A stretch of 64,000 nucleotides of DNA from Blasia pusilla (taxonomy: Eukaryota > Marchantiophyta > Marchantiopsida > Blasiales). Position numbers and translations under genes: made by a program. Shown here piece after piece: positions 37,846-49,990 of the stretch. A model generated the notes under the pieces. That model was not told the DNA's origin. It saw only the letters and a program-made list of their open reading frames with translations, and ran no database searches. How positions within the stretch are numbered: the first letter of the stretch is position 1; every line of letters starts with the position of its first letter. The stretch lies in the NCBI GenBank assembly GCA_050084515.1, contig CM114272.1:57040001-57104000 (forward strand), in the 5' to 3' direction.

Positions 37846-38195
37846 ATAGCCTATATATTTCTAAAGTAAAATAAGCCCCTATAACCACCATCACTGCGGA
37901 CTCAACGAAAAATCCCATTGAATTTCATTCCAACAAGTTGGCAACAACAAGATATTATCGGATGAACTAGCATCACTCTCAAGCTTAGGATGAGCTCGGA
38001 TCCTTCTCCAGCCGCATCAACTATTCCATAACCAAATCGAATCCTAGAAAATTGAATCATTTCACGCGTGTGTGAAGTACAAAACAATTCAGACCGCTAA
38101 AATGCAACTAAAACTCACAAAGAGCTTGAAACACTCGTAAGAAGGTATCAAATCACCTGCCGCTGTGTTATAAGTATGCGTCGAAACGGAACTTC

Positions 38196-38540
38196 CTAGA
38201 GTAACTCAAAGAAGTGTCGGATATTGACCACTAGCAATCCAAGGAAATAATAATAAAATCGCTTTGTGCCACCCCTGGTAGCCACGTACGCCATGGATTT
38301 TATCCCATCCGTTATCCCATCCGTTTTGGGGGGAATGCCCCCTTCTTCCTTTTCTGGTCCTGTTGTGGCCTTCAGGTTTTGACTCTTTGAGTCCCCCTCT
38401 TTTGTACTTCCGATGGGTTTTCCATCACTCGTTTTTATCGAAGTGCATCTTTGTTTTTTTCCGGATGTGAATGTAAACGATCCAAACTTAGAAGACTGCA
38501 CGCACTCAAATGCAACCAGTTTCAGGACACAACCATCCAC
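38196..38540 (-). pseudogene. Unknown coding-like fragment with a paralogue near 45 kb
   Basis: The frame includes DGKPIGSTKEGDSKSQNLKA. A related, stop-broken peptide (GKSIRNNKKGTPTV, NVKATREEE) is read on the same strand at about 45060-45165. Conservation of frame between the two suggests coding ancestry. No family recognised. Confidence 0.25.
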
Positions 38541-38899
38541 ATCCCCAAAAGAATGAAATGAAATGAAATGGGCCCTCGACGAAGCACACGCCTGATCGAA
38601 ATTCTCAAAAGAATACGTAATGAAATGATTTCAGCCATGCCTGAAATACGTTCGGTACTCTATCCAAACTCTTATGCAGTGATGAAATTCCAGCAGGTAA
38701 TGCGCGGGGTGCTTCCTTTCTTTGAAACACACCTAATGGCTTTCCCATGGCACCCGCTTTTTATTGAGGTCTCTTTCGCTTTTTGAAACACACTGAAATG
38801 GGACGAAGCTCATGAAGCGCCGATCCCATTAGCCCGAGTCAGACAAGCACGCGTCGGGTGGAAAACCGGTCAAAAATTTATAATCAATCGAAGGAGGGA

Positions 38900-40118
38900 G
38901 AACGGATTCCCCTGTCCGCCTCGGTTATGCATAAACCACGCGAGGAGGTGGAGAAGGTTCTACCGGCTTGCGGATAAGAACAAAACGAGATTCAAAAACG
39001 GGGCGAAAGGAAATCACAGGTCTCCGAATTCGGAAAGCGGCCCGAAAATGAGGCTTGGGCTGCTCGTCCTGTTTGAACGGGACGGGGCGGGACGGAGACG
39101 GAGGGGGGCCGTTAAAGGTGGAGGGCGAGCGGGCGGTCCGAGCACGGGAGGGGGGACGGGATTGAGAAAAGGTGTGTCTTGCGCTCGCAAACAGCGAGCA
39201 CAAATATCCTAGAATCTGCGGCGCGTTGTTGTACGACGACTGACTGCTCCCCATAGCAAACGGGCGGGTAGGGGGTTACAGATCCCTGCCCAAATCCGCC
39301 CTGCCCCGCCCGAGCGAGCGAAGGAGCGAGCGAGCGAGAGAGAGAGAGGGTGCCGGCGAAAGATGTAGTACGCATCGTTCATACGAGAAGTTCGTCGTCG
39401 TCTGACTTCCACCATTCCGTTGCAGCGGAGAGAGCACTGGCCGCCGGTGGATTGATATTGCGATCGGCTAGCGATCCAACGAGAATGGACAAGCTTGAGT
39501 TCGTCCGTGCGAACGCAGTCCGCTACTGTGGTCCGGTCTGTCGGTTGGCCCGGCAAGTTGAGGAGTGGTAGCTTTTACACAACATAGAGGGCTCGTAGCT
39601 GAACTCGCAAAGAGAGAGCGAGAGAGAGAGAGAGGCGGGGAAGTGGAGGCGAGGCGAATGCTGTTGTTGTCGCGGTAGTTGTGTGTGCGGTGGACGTTAG
39701 AAAGAGCAATGCGCTCGGTCATCGAGCAGTTGTAGGGAATGTGCCCCCCCCCTGCTATCTCTTATGTGTAGCGCCCGGAGCGTTGTGGCAGATTGCTGAG
39801 TGTTTTCCTTCTTGGAAGGTAGATGCCGGTTGAGCGCCGGGAAGTGGCAGATCGACCAGCACAGACATTTGAGTGATAGTGTGAGGTGATAGCCAATTCG
39901 GTGAGGGAGTCTTTCTTTCGGGACAGGTGTGTGCTGCTCGTGTGCGTGTGGTGAGCGCTAAGGTTCCCGGAGTTGAGGAGGAGCGCAAGAGGCGGGTGCG
40001 GATGGACGCGTTTTTTCTTGAGGTCAAGGAAGCAGAGATGGCAGAGGCTCGCGGGAAAGCTGTGAGGTGTTGTCAATCTTTCGGTGGCAGATTTCATTCG
40101 AGGGTCGCGATCGAGACG
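38900..40118 (+). promoter_or_regulatory. GC-rich promoter and 5' UTR region of the GT8 gene
   Basis: CpG-rich DNA with GA-rich runs at 39324-39350 and 39609-39636 leads into the coding exon. GA-rich leaders are common in plant 5' UTRs. No TATA box stood out. In-frame ATGs at 40002 and 40038 precede the preferred start at 40119. The transcription start cannot be fixed from sequence. Confidence 0.5.
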
Positions 40119-42641
40119 ATGTATGCGAAGCTGGGATTGGGACTAGTAATCTTGGCTCTGTTTCTCGCCGGAGGATTGGAGCGAACGGACGCGGCGCATG
40201 CTCCCAACAAGTCGACCGGCAAGAATGCTTACGCCACAATGTTGTACATGGGCACTCCAAGGGATTATGAGTTCTACATCGCTGCTCGCGTCATGCTCCG
40301 ATCTCTGGCGAAGTTGAAAGTGAACGCGGACTTGGTGGTCATCGCCTCTTCGGCGGTTCCACCGAAGTGGAAAAGAAGTTTGTGAGACCCTCTCTTATCC
40401 CTCGTCATTGCGATCGCGCATTAGCCGTGAAGCATTCGTTGTCCTGTGTGCATTATTTCCACCCGTGAAGGAAGTTAGGGCGGGCGGAAATTACAGCGGC
40501 AGGAAATGGATGACACCATTTCCCGCTGTAGACCACAATCCAGGAAAGGTGTTGGACTGGGATCAAAAACTTTCTGAGTTTTGTCTTTATCCAATTGTGA
40601 TAGTTCTTTACGGTTGCATCCCAGGGGTTCTCAACAAGTGTTAGTTTCCAACGCAGGAGTGGCAATGTGGTGCTGGCATCTAGAGAATGGTCGTCTCATG
40701 GTCAAGTTTAGTGTGGGTCGAGTGATGTCTTTGATCGAGGTTAGCAGTACTACGTCTCAAGACAGGAGACGTTTGGGAAGCGGGTGCGCTGTGGTGATTT
40801 GAAGAAAAAGGTCTGCTCACCATGAATAGGGTGGTTTCTTGCGTTTTTGATTTGCAGTACCAAAGATGGAGTCCGGGTGGTAACAGTGGAAGATATTCCA
40901 AATCCGTATAGGCATCAGTCGGATTTCGACTTCCGTTTTATGTTCAGTCTCAATAAGATTTACGCATGGACGCTGACCGAGTATGAGCGTGTCGTGATGT
41001 TGGATGTGGACAACGTGTTTCTCCAAAAGACCGATGAGTTGTTCCAGTGTGGTCAATTCTGCGCCGCCTTTATTAATCCGTGTATCTTCCATACTGGTCT
41101 CTTTGTCCTCGAGGTGGGTCTCACTAAAGCTCTTCCTCGGCCGTCAAGCATGACTTCGTTTCAACTATCCGGTTTTTTAATTTCTAGAAGTCGGCCCATG
41201 GACTTGTGTCTGAGAGGTGCAGTTCGCCTGTGCAGCCTTCCAACGAAACCTTCAGCTCGATGCTGCACGAAATTCAAATTGGACGACAAAACAAAGATGG
41301 CGCCGATCAAGGGTTTCTGATGAGCTACTTCAGCGATTTGCTTGACAAACCTATGTTTCACCCGCCCTTGAATGGCACTAAATTGAATGGATTGTATCGG
41401 TTGCCTCTTGGATACCAAATGGACGCCTCGTATTTCTGTAAGTGAATGGACTCGTTGGAGTGCCTGCAGTCATGATGCTTCAGATTTTTAGAAATTTTTG
41501 GAAATTGCACCCTCGTTGAAGTTCTTTTGCTGTATCTCACTGAGATCGATTACTCACTTTTTGATTTGGGAACTTTTGCTTTCTGGTTCTAATTTGAGAG
41601 ACGAAGTCACACTCTTGAGCTCTTTAACGATGAGATTTTAAGTTTGTCAACTGGTGTGTCAACCTGCGTTGGTTTCTAGACCTGAAGCTGAAATGGTCCG
41701 TACCATGCGGTCCCAACAGCGTCGTGACGTTCCCAAGTGTTCCTCTGTTGAAACCGTGGTACTGGTGGTCGTATCCAGTTCTTCCTCTGGGATTAACTTG
41801 GCACGAACAGCGACGATCTACCATAGGGTATGTAGCCTGAATCTTGCTTAATGGGACTTGGAATTCTTTCAAGTGCGGATTCACTGGAATTGTTCTTTCG
41901 AGCATGCGAGAGCTTCGCAGGTACAGCATTGAGTTCTCCTCAGGGCAATGTGGTGGATGTAGTTTGGCATATTATTGACGGTGTGGTAGCAAATCTAAAT
42001 ATTCTGTCGTACTGTGTTTACTAATTTTATGCCATGGCTTGAATCGTGGATTGTTCAGGTATGGATCTGAATTCCCTCTCATGGCTGCCGAGGCACTCTT
42101 CTACATTGTGACCATGCTTGTGGCTCTGGTAGTTCGACAGAGAGTGGCAGCTACTGAGAAGACACCTCTTCTCAAGTCGTGTTTGGGTCGAGGGCCTTGC
42201 TCAACGGAGACCGGGTCTCTAGTCCATCCGATCTTCTTGAAGGCTGCCGCTTATCTGGGAATTGCTGGGAGTTTCCTTATTCCTTTCTTCATCGTACCGA
42301 CTACTGCTCACCCTGTCATGGGTTGGGCCCTCTGGCTCCTAGGTTCATTGTCCCTCCTAACCGTGACAATCAACATTTTCCAGTTGCCTTTTCTACCAGT
42401 GATCACACCTTGGCTTGGCTTCTTTGGTGTCCTCCTTGTTATGGCATCTCCGTATTACAGCAACGGCATTATTCGAGCACTGGCTGTCTTTGGCTACGCA
42501 TTCCTAGCAGCTCCTCTGTTGTGGTGGACGACCACTGAAGTGAACACAAGCATTGACCTTGCCTCTGTGCGAGAACCTCTGATGGCATGGACGAACCTGA
42601 GGTCAGAAACCCCTCAGTCGGAATTGATGAAACTCTGTTGA
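40119..42641 (+). CDS. GT8 glycosyltransferase, PGSIP7/8-like (putative glucuronosyltransferase)
   Basis: Five exons: 40119-40381, 40858-41113, 41236-41437, 41680-41827, 42059-42641, all GT-AG, total 1,452 nt (483 residues). The start at 40119 gives a signal-peptide-like hydrophobic N-terminus (GLGLVILALFLAGG); upstream in-frame ATGs (40002, 40038) would mask it. The catalytic domain opens AYATMLYMGTPRDYEFY, carries the metal-binding DxD in VVMLDVDNVFL, then FINPCIFHTGLFVL, DGADQGFLMSYFSDLL and LPLGYQMDASY. Exon 4 has PWYWWSYPVLPLGLTWHEQR. The last exon encodes several membrane segments, the layout of plant PGSIP7/8 proteins, so Golgi/secretory location is likely. Length fits the family. Its donor sugar is not proven even in model plants. 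All exons are frame-clean and it is the only clear host gene here. Confidence 0.93.
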
Positions 42642-45600
42642 GTCTCATGATCGCTGATGTGTACAATTGTAAATCAATACTGCAATGGGATGAAATGACT
42701 GTAGTGAAAGGTTTGATTGATGGCCCTAGGTTTTTGGTGTGATGTACACATTTGCCTGAATGGCGGTAAAATTTGAGGACTGGGACAATTGGTGGGAACT
42801 ATCTTCTCCAGTGTGTCTGTCATTGATCTTGAAACTGTCTCATATTTTGGCAGGAAAAAGGAGATGATAGAGGAGTGGTAGCTCAACAGAGATTTGCATG
42901 TTCACCCTCAGTAGTGTGCATTTATGGGCAGCGTAATGTGGACGGTGTTACCATTATGGAATCCGGATTTTTGTCACGGTTGGTAGCCTCTTACTCTCGA
43001 GAGAAGGCAGACAGGTGATCCAGTATTTTAGGTGACAGGTTGGAAGCCCAATCTGTTCAGAAACATTGAAAAGACACGATTCTGAAGTTCATGAGTTAAT
43101 AGGAAAATTGGTGTCCAAATCATTATCGAAGACGCTCTCAAACACACATGGGTCTCGAAGGGGCCTCTTCATTTTCATATTCTGGAGGGACGGACCAGCC
43201 CCTTCGACGATGATGTTGTATAGTAACGTGATTTTCACCCGCAGATTGGGTCGGGAGGTGGAAATGTAGTGATAGTGTTGGGATTCAAGTATCTTGACAC
43301 TAAATTTGATGTACACAGAAATGGAACCTCACATCGATTTGCTCTCAATCGATTGATTGTATTTCTCAACCAAGATACATTTATACACATTCATTTTGAC
43401 TCCCCCCACAGGGTTCAACCCTTGATCACGCTTGTATAATCGCTTGGTGTCGTTCTTGTTTATTCAGTTCGTAGCAGCAGGTTTTGGGGTGATGGTTTCT
43501 CACGAGGTTTAACTAACCACCACAATACTATTCCACATGGTCGACATTCTAGTGTTGAAGTTTTGTCCGAACCATCCTTCACCGGGCCTGACTGGGCCGA
43601 CACTTCCGCGCGTGGTTTTTGTTTAGCGCATAAACTTTCCATTACTGCCAATCAGATTGTCGAGCAGTTCAATGCCGGCGTTCGCGTTAACTTGATTTTC
43701 ACTCGTCAGTTGGCAGGGTAGCCGGTGGAGAACTGGTACCTACGTCTTTCTGGAAGGGAATGAAAGCCCGTTAAAACCCATCGGAGCTTTGTACCTTCAT
43801 GTCGAACTTTGGTAGGTAGGCTAGACGTAATGACCGATCGAACATGCGCTAATGGTGTTTCGGCCGCGTGAGTGTGAGGCGTGGAGTAGTGATCCGAACC
43901 ATTGGAAGAATTGGGAAGTCTGACCGAACCTAGTCGTTGCAGCAAATATCGCCTTTCCTACTACTGAAGATTGGGTCTCGCGGTGATTGCAAATCGTCTT
44001 GCGAGAATTTTCATTTCCTTTCTATCATTGGACTGCATCAAATTTTGATCTCGACTCAAGACAGGCGAGATTCGGGACTATGTCGGTGGCTTCGTGGCGT
44101 GACTGATGGGGTCATCTGCATTCTGACCACTGATTTCTGGCATAATACCGACCGGCGTCTCTCTTCCAGGGCCAAGTCGTCACGGGCTTCTTGTCGGGCA
44201 GGCCGAATACGGTTGGGTTCATTTGCAATTCGAGACGAGCTGGGTATGGCACGTCGCTCTTAAATTCTCTCCTCCTCAAGAGGTCGGCACTCAGGAAGGC
44301 CCCAGAACGCATTCTTGCAGCGCGTGACGCATAGTGGCCGGTCCGCTGGTGCAAGTGGAAACCCCCATCTCTCGCGCGTAGCTTTTCGTGGGTAGCCAGC
44401 CTTCTCTCTTTTCTCCTGTACAGTCTATCCTCTCAACCAATCAGCTTCTACTGGGAGTCCCATGATCGTGCCAAACCGCACCATTCCATTCGCTCGACAG
44501 CGCTACGCGTACAGCGTTCGACCGGGGAAAATCGGAAAAGATACCATCCTCCCTCCATCGAAAAGGCCAAACTTGGCTAAAATCTACTAGGGCGGAAAGG
44601 ATCGTGGGTCTTGTCTGGCTCACACACCGACTACCAGTGATCGAGCGGACTACTACATATACTGCGGTCCGGTGATATGTACCTATGTGTCATACACCAA
44701 CTACGGTGAGTTCAGTTAAAGACTGTAAGTTGTGTGATGATCGATAACCATCAAAATTGTAATGTGACACCCATGATCTCGAACCGACATATGGGTTACT
44801 GCGATTTTTTATTGAGGGCAACCGGTTTTATAGTTTTGCAGAGTGCCCAGGTAGATGGATTTCTGTGGGCTCAGGCGGTTGGAGACGTCGATACTAGAGG
44901 CCGGCTTAATAAGTATTGTTGATATTGTCTCTGCTGTTGATGAATCCCTTCTTTCTCTTCAGGATCGATTATGGCCCTGCGGGTTTTTTACTCTCTTTGC
45001 ACCCCTTCAAACGTTTTTATTGAAGTTCATGATCTTTCCCAAAATGGTAAGGTAACAAACTGGAAGCGGTCTCCTCTTCTCTTGTGGCCTTCACGTTCTA
45101 GACTGTTGGAGTCCCCTTTTTATTATTCCGGATGGATTTTCCTTTCCTCGGATAAACGGATGTCATCCGGTTTCGTGCGCGAACGGGTCGCGAAGGGATG
45201 ACTTGTGCGAGGTCAATGGTCAAGAATTTGATCTGAAAGGAATCTCGATTGTCTCAGAGTTTCCCTCCATCCGAATTATTCCGGGCAGTCGACACTGCAT
45301 CGAACAGACAAACAGGTACGCCTGTCTAGTCGGCCCGACCCTGCCGTAGAGTAGATTTTTAGTCCACGGGAAGCCCATGGGCTTATGGCACCAGAGACCG
45401 TGAGAAACCCTGACGGCTCTGGTGCCTCGGTGGAGCTACCTCCTGGGAGCACAGATTTACGGAAGGACGTTGAATCCCATGGAAAAATTCGTAAGTATCA
45501 GACGTCCACGGGACGCAAATTTTTTTCATAACGAGGTATGGTACCCGTTTTACAGGAACGGTTCTTCCCATGGAATGCCCAATGCGTCCCTAAACGGCGT

Positions 45601-47450
45601 CCCAGTGTGACACGCCACTGATTCCGCCGAAGCCGCACGACAACCGTTCCGCAGTTGAGCCCAGTCTTGGATAAATCCGTCCGGTTGTAGCTACACACAC
45701 GCAATGTGGAGACCACTTTCGATGGCGCGCATGACTTTCCGCTCAAGTAGCGTGTCCAATATAGCAATCCCTGAGAAGCCTACACGGCAATATGTGCCTC
45801 GTCTTTTGAGAGTGTGCAAGTGCCAGATGCAGCGAGCGTCGTCGTTCGTTCTAAAATGTACGAACACACTTCTGCCTCTGGAACCCTGGGAGATGTCGAG
45901 TGGAGAATAATGCTAGGAATCTAGAATGATCTTGCAACAATGTCAGTGGCGGAAATTTTTGCACGTGACGGATTCCAGCGGATGGAGTCTACATCATCGC
46001 TAATTCGATTCATGATGCCTTCGGGGACAGACTTACAGGGATCGATCAAAGGGTGTGCAGGCGGAGAGTCCGTGCTCACGTTGCACGACAGTCCTTTTGT
46101 TCTTCGAAGCGCGGCATGCTTTCAACCATGACTTAGAGTGTTGCAAGGCGCGCCCTTGTCGTTGGAATTGGTTTCGAACGAGAATCATAGGCCATGGATT
46201 TGGAACACTTCTCGGCGTTAGCCCCATAGGATTTTCGATTTGGAACACTTTTCGTCGGATATTTCGTCACGGGAGAACACCTCAGCGTCGCAATCTCCGC
46301 ATCGCTATTCATGAGACCGAAAGGATTGCCCATTTCGCTGCACGCCAACAACATCCAACTGCCCCGAAGCGACGATGGGTGTCCAATTTCGTCGATTCTA
46401 GACAGCGATCAGGATATAGGGGCACGGCTGATTTATAGTTGTACTAAAGAAGGACGGGTTTAGTGTATACAAACTCGTCAATACACATGTCAACTTCGGA
46501 ACCTGCATGGAGGGGACGGTTTGGGGGGGGCATCCCGGACGCAGAGGAGTTCAACGTCAGACGAACTGGTCTGCAAGTCGCAATTATTCGAAGCAATCGA
46601 AAGTTTTCAGGATTGGGCCTGGGTAGGACAACCTACCCAGGCGCAAGCCTGAAGGCTGTCACTCCAGTTCCCGCCCGGGGGGCGCCTGAGAATTCCACCT
46701 TAGAACTCTTCACCCATTGAATGCACCTCCGGGTCCCGCATTCCTTCCGGTGAGGCTGAGCCGCTGAGCCCCGTGGGACCGCCTCTCTGTGAAACTCTGA
46801 AATACTCACTGGCTTGGTCGCACTCGCTGGCACGCCAAGAGTCCACGGAACGTTCGCCATCAATTTTGACATCCGTAGACATGCCTGCTGCCTGCCTGCC
46901 TGCCTGACTGGCAGACTGGCATGGACGAGGCGAAACCGCTCCGACGTTCCAAATCCGTACTTCCCCAGAGAAACCCGTCCGAGACGGCGGGGGTAATACT
47001 CGAGCGGGTCCCATAAGCGACAGGACGCATCCGCATTGCGTTGCGCTCGCTACTCATCAACACCAGTGAGGTCCCGCCTCGTGGTAGTTGGAGGGGTTTA
47101 AAAAAAAAGAAAGTTGGAGGGGTCGGCACGGTGTCGATCTCGTGCCACATCGTGGCAGTGGAGATCTAGCTGGCTGCTTGCTCGGGTGTGTGCCCGCTCT
47201 AGCGGCCCGAAGCGCTACCGGAACCCTGCGCGGTCGTATTCGCATGATCTGGAAACGTCAATCAATCTATCAATCAATCGAACACATTAGCAGGGCCAAT
47301 CAAAGACACTGGCAGGGTCTCATCAACATCTGAGAAACTTCGTTCGATCCGCTGATCTCCGTTTAGCCGTGCGCGCGGTCCCACCTGCTCACTTAGCCGG
47401 GAACGGAATCGAATCCCATTCGACTCTACGTTCGCGGAGCTTTTTCTTCG
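42642..47450. other. Gene-poor region downstream of GT8
   Basis: Moderate-GC sequence with many short frames on both strands, none with a recognisable domain. The first 300 bp are the likely 3' UTR of the GT8 gene. The 45060-45165 fragment is a paralogue of 38196-38540. A hairpin lies at 46617-46642. Confidence 0.4.
46617..46642. repeat. 11-bp perfect hairpin
   Basis: GCCTGGGTAGG and its complement flank the 4-nt loop ACAA. GC-rich and stable; function unknown. Confidence 0.85.
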
Positions 47451-48969
47451 AAACCTCTTACAGCCGGTAACGGTGCTTTGTGAACCGGGATTCAGATATC
47501 TTGTACAAAGAAGAATCCATATTCCCGGGCAGTTTCTTCGTCATCTTCGAAATCCGACGGTTTGATTTTATCCGGTTAGCTATGCTCGTAACTTCAAATT
47601 TCTCCAAACTTTCAAATTTCCATTCACGTTCCATTCTCACATAATCACCAACACGGCTCGGACATAACCGGCAGTTATGTGTAAAGGGTGCCGGTTCCCA
47701 AGCGTGCTTTACCGATTTGAAACTTATATTCACGGAGAGTTTAGGAAATCATCCGACCCTAATTATTTACTCCAGTAATCGGAAATTTTAAAGGGTAATC
47801 AAGAGTAGTAAGGGTTGTAATGGGAGTTAACAGAGGTTAGTGAGGAGTTAGTAGAGGTTAGTAAGGATTTTAGTAGAGCTTTCAGGTGAATTTGGTGAGT
47901 GAACACATGGAAAACTAACGCGGAGGCCTATTATCCGCTGGACAAAACTTCTGTCCACCTGAAGAAAACCGGAGACGACAAAGCCTTGAAGGAACGGGAC
48001 TGGATCAATTTTTTAAAAACTGTGTAGGCATGTGTATATCCGGTAAAAAATGGACGGCCTAAAATAAACTGTCCGAGCCTTGATCACTAGTCGGGTGAAA
48101 GCAGCCTTCTCATCTAGTTTAGTTAGATGAAACAAAACTATTAGAAGGGTAAGGTGTGAAGACCTGAACCTTCTAACGTAAAAACAAGTGTCTTTTTTAG
48201 TAGGGAGATGTTTGTTCATGAGACCCAGATGCTCATAATATTATAGATACTAGTGGAAGTAAATGCTATGCATGGGTAACCTTGACATCAAAGCATGATT
48301 AATAATTTATTTCATCACCAAATTATAAAGTGTCTTTTTAAATCAAGTTTTCACTCTCTATGGATTGAAAGAGTAAGCCATCTAATTGGTTGAGAGGGTC
48401 AAGTGTTAAGAGGAGAAGTGATTGAAAATCAAAAAAGCATTCTCTAATACTAATAATAATAATAATAATATAGAAGATATAAATGATAATGGAAGGTGGC
48501 TTTCTATTTCTTTTTCATTGAAATCATAACATTCTCTACCATTTATACACTTAGATGGTATTTTTCAACTTTTCTCAATTCTGGTCGGCTGTTCAATATA
48601 AAGTACAAGGAAAGCCCCTCATAGCCAACTAGTTCTTTTTTCCATACGTTCATTGAGAGAAACATAGATTCTTGATTTCAATGGCAAGCTATCCAAGAAG
48701 CCACTTGTTTGAATTGATGGGAGTATAAAAAATGGAGATTTATTCCAAATTGACCCATAAAGTCTCTCTTAAGCTCCTCAACCTTATCTCTAAGATGACC
48801 CTACATACAAAGGTTATTTCTCAATTGAATGCTAGCTTTGAATACTAAGACATGTGGAGCAAGTCATTTCCATTTCATTGTTAATATGTTTGATGGTTTT
48901 CCATATTTCCAACACATGCACTGCACTTAATATGACACCATTCCCATGGCTTATCGTTGCAAATAGCTA
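47451..48969. other. AT-rich spacer
   Basis: No gene. A short irregular repeat of AGAGGTTAGTAAGGA-like phrases lies at about 47810-47875 and a small AAT microsatellite at about 48444-48471. ACTAGTGG...GCATGGGT near 48250 may be a diverged MITE terminus. Confidence 0.4.
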
Positions 48970-49990
48970 AGTCTATGGCGCCCATACTAGCGGGAACTCG
49001 CGAAGCGAGTCATGAGCGCAGGTCCATGGAGGAAAGATCTTGGTGTAACCCACCAAGTTGCAACCTAGACTAGCAAGTTGCGGGACTAGGAAGGGTGGCG
49101 GAACTAGCCGCGGGACTAACGCTAGCCGAGACGCGCACCTGTCGTGTGACTAGCCTTAGGTTAGAAAGGGGCGCAGTTACTCACGAGAACAAAGCCAAGG
49201 CAAGCAAGGTTTGAGACTTTGGAGACAAGCGCCAAGTCAAGGGCCAAAAGAACCTTTTTCGACTCCTCGTTTGGCATCTCATGGTTGTCTTGCCTCCCTT
49301 TAAGTTTTGTGACTAGTCTCATGGTGTCTTGCCCATCTTGACTACTCCCGTATTCTTTGCTTTTGGCCCTTGACTTGGCGCTTGTCTCCAAAGTCTCAAA
49401 CCTTGCTTGTCTTAGCTTTGTTCTTGAATTCGTCCTTGGGCTTGGACTCGTGTTGAAACACGAGTCTGAGCTCCAAGATGTGCTTGGGGAGCTGAGAGTT
49501 TCATAAGCTGCAAGAAGCCTCCGCCAAGTCATCTTGATATGTAATTAGTCAAAAGTTGGTATGCGGGTTATGAATTACGTTTGGGTTGAGGGCCAAAATT
49601 AAGGGCCCGAGGGGAAAAATGGGAAAGGTAGGGTTCCCCCAGAGAATCCCAAAAGTACCTAAACGGGGGGACACTCTCCCTCTTTATCCGCTCAAGCCCT
49701 TGGACCAAGAACTAACCATAATGCGTGTTTGGCCGTGTTTCAGGTTTGAGCTAAGGGACCTTGAAGAATTAACCGATGCTTTCCGGTCTAGGCGAGTGAC
49801 TCGGGGAGATTAGTCAAGGCTCGGGGAAGAGGCTTCTTAGGGAGATGCTGTGCACTTGGGAAGACTTGACCCGGTTAGCGTTTGGCGGCTTCTCGGCTAC
49901 CTACGGAATGCGAAACTGGTTGAGTCTTTGGGACTCCAATTACGTCTTCCGCTTGCAAAACTCAAGGTCGGGAAATCTTTGAGGTGAAGC
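48970..49990 (-). repeat. Dispersed 1-kb repeat, copy 2 (inverted)
   Basis: Reverse complement of 8950-9990 over most of its length (for example TTGAGTCTTTGGGACTCCAA near 49921 and CTGCAAGAAGCCTCC near 49509). It differs by an inverted-repeat pair and a flipped central segment (see 49187-49423). Confidence 0.75.
49187..49423. repeat. 64-bp inverted repeat with 109-nt loop
   Basis: Left arm 49187-49250 and right arm 49360-49423 are complementary at 62 of 64 positions. The loop (49251-49359) reads in the same orientation as copy 1 (compare CTCATGGTTGTCTTG with CTCATGATTGTCTTG at 9782), while sequence outside the arms is inverted relative to copy 1. This is the outcome expected from inversion between the arms. 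A transcript would fold into a long hairpin. A second hairpin (GACTCGTGTT/AACACGAGTC) lies at 49445-49466. Confidence 0.85.

Larger units (their letters stand above)
36957..38195. other. AT-rich spacer with tandem repeats
   Basis: Begins 51 bp before a MITE-like terminus (ACTAGTTAGCATGCCCGTGC, 37008-37035). It holds four degenerate 111-116-bp units and a 60-bp doublet (separate entries). No gene. Confidence 0.55.

Noticed and set aside
42642-47450. Many 60-127-codon frames downstream of the GT8 gene
   Set aside because: They overlap on both strands, show no domain, no paralogue and no splice logic.
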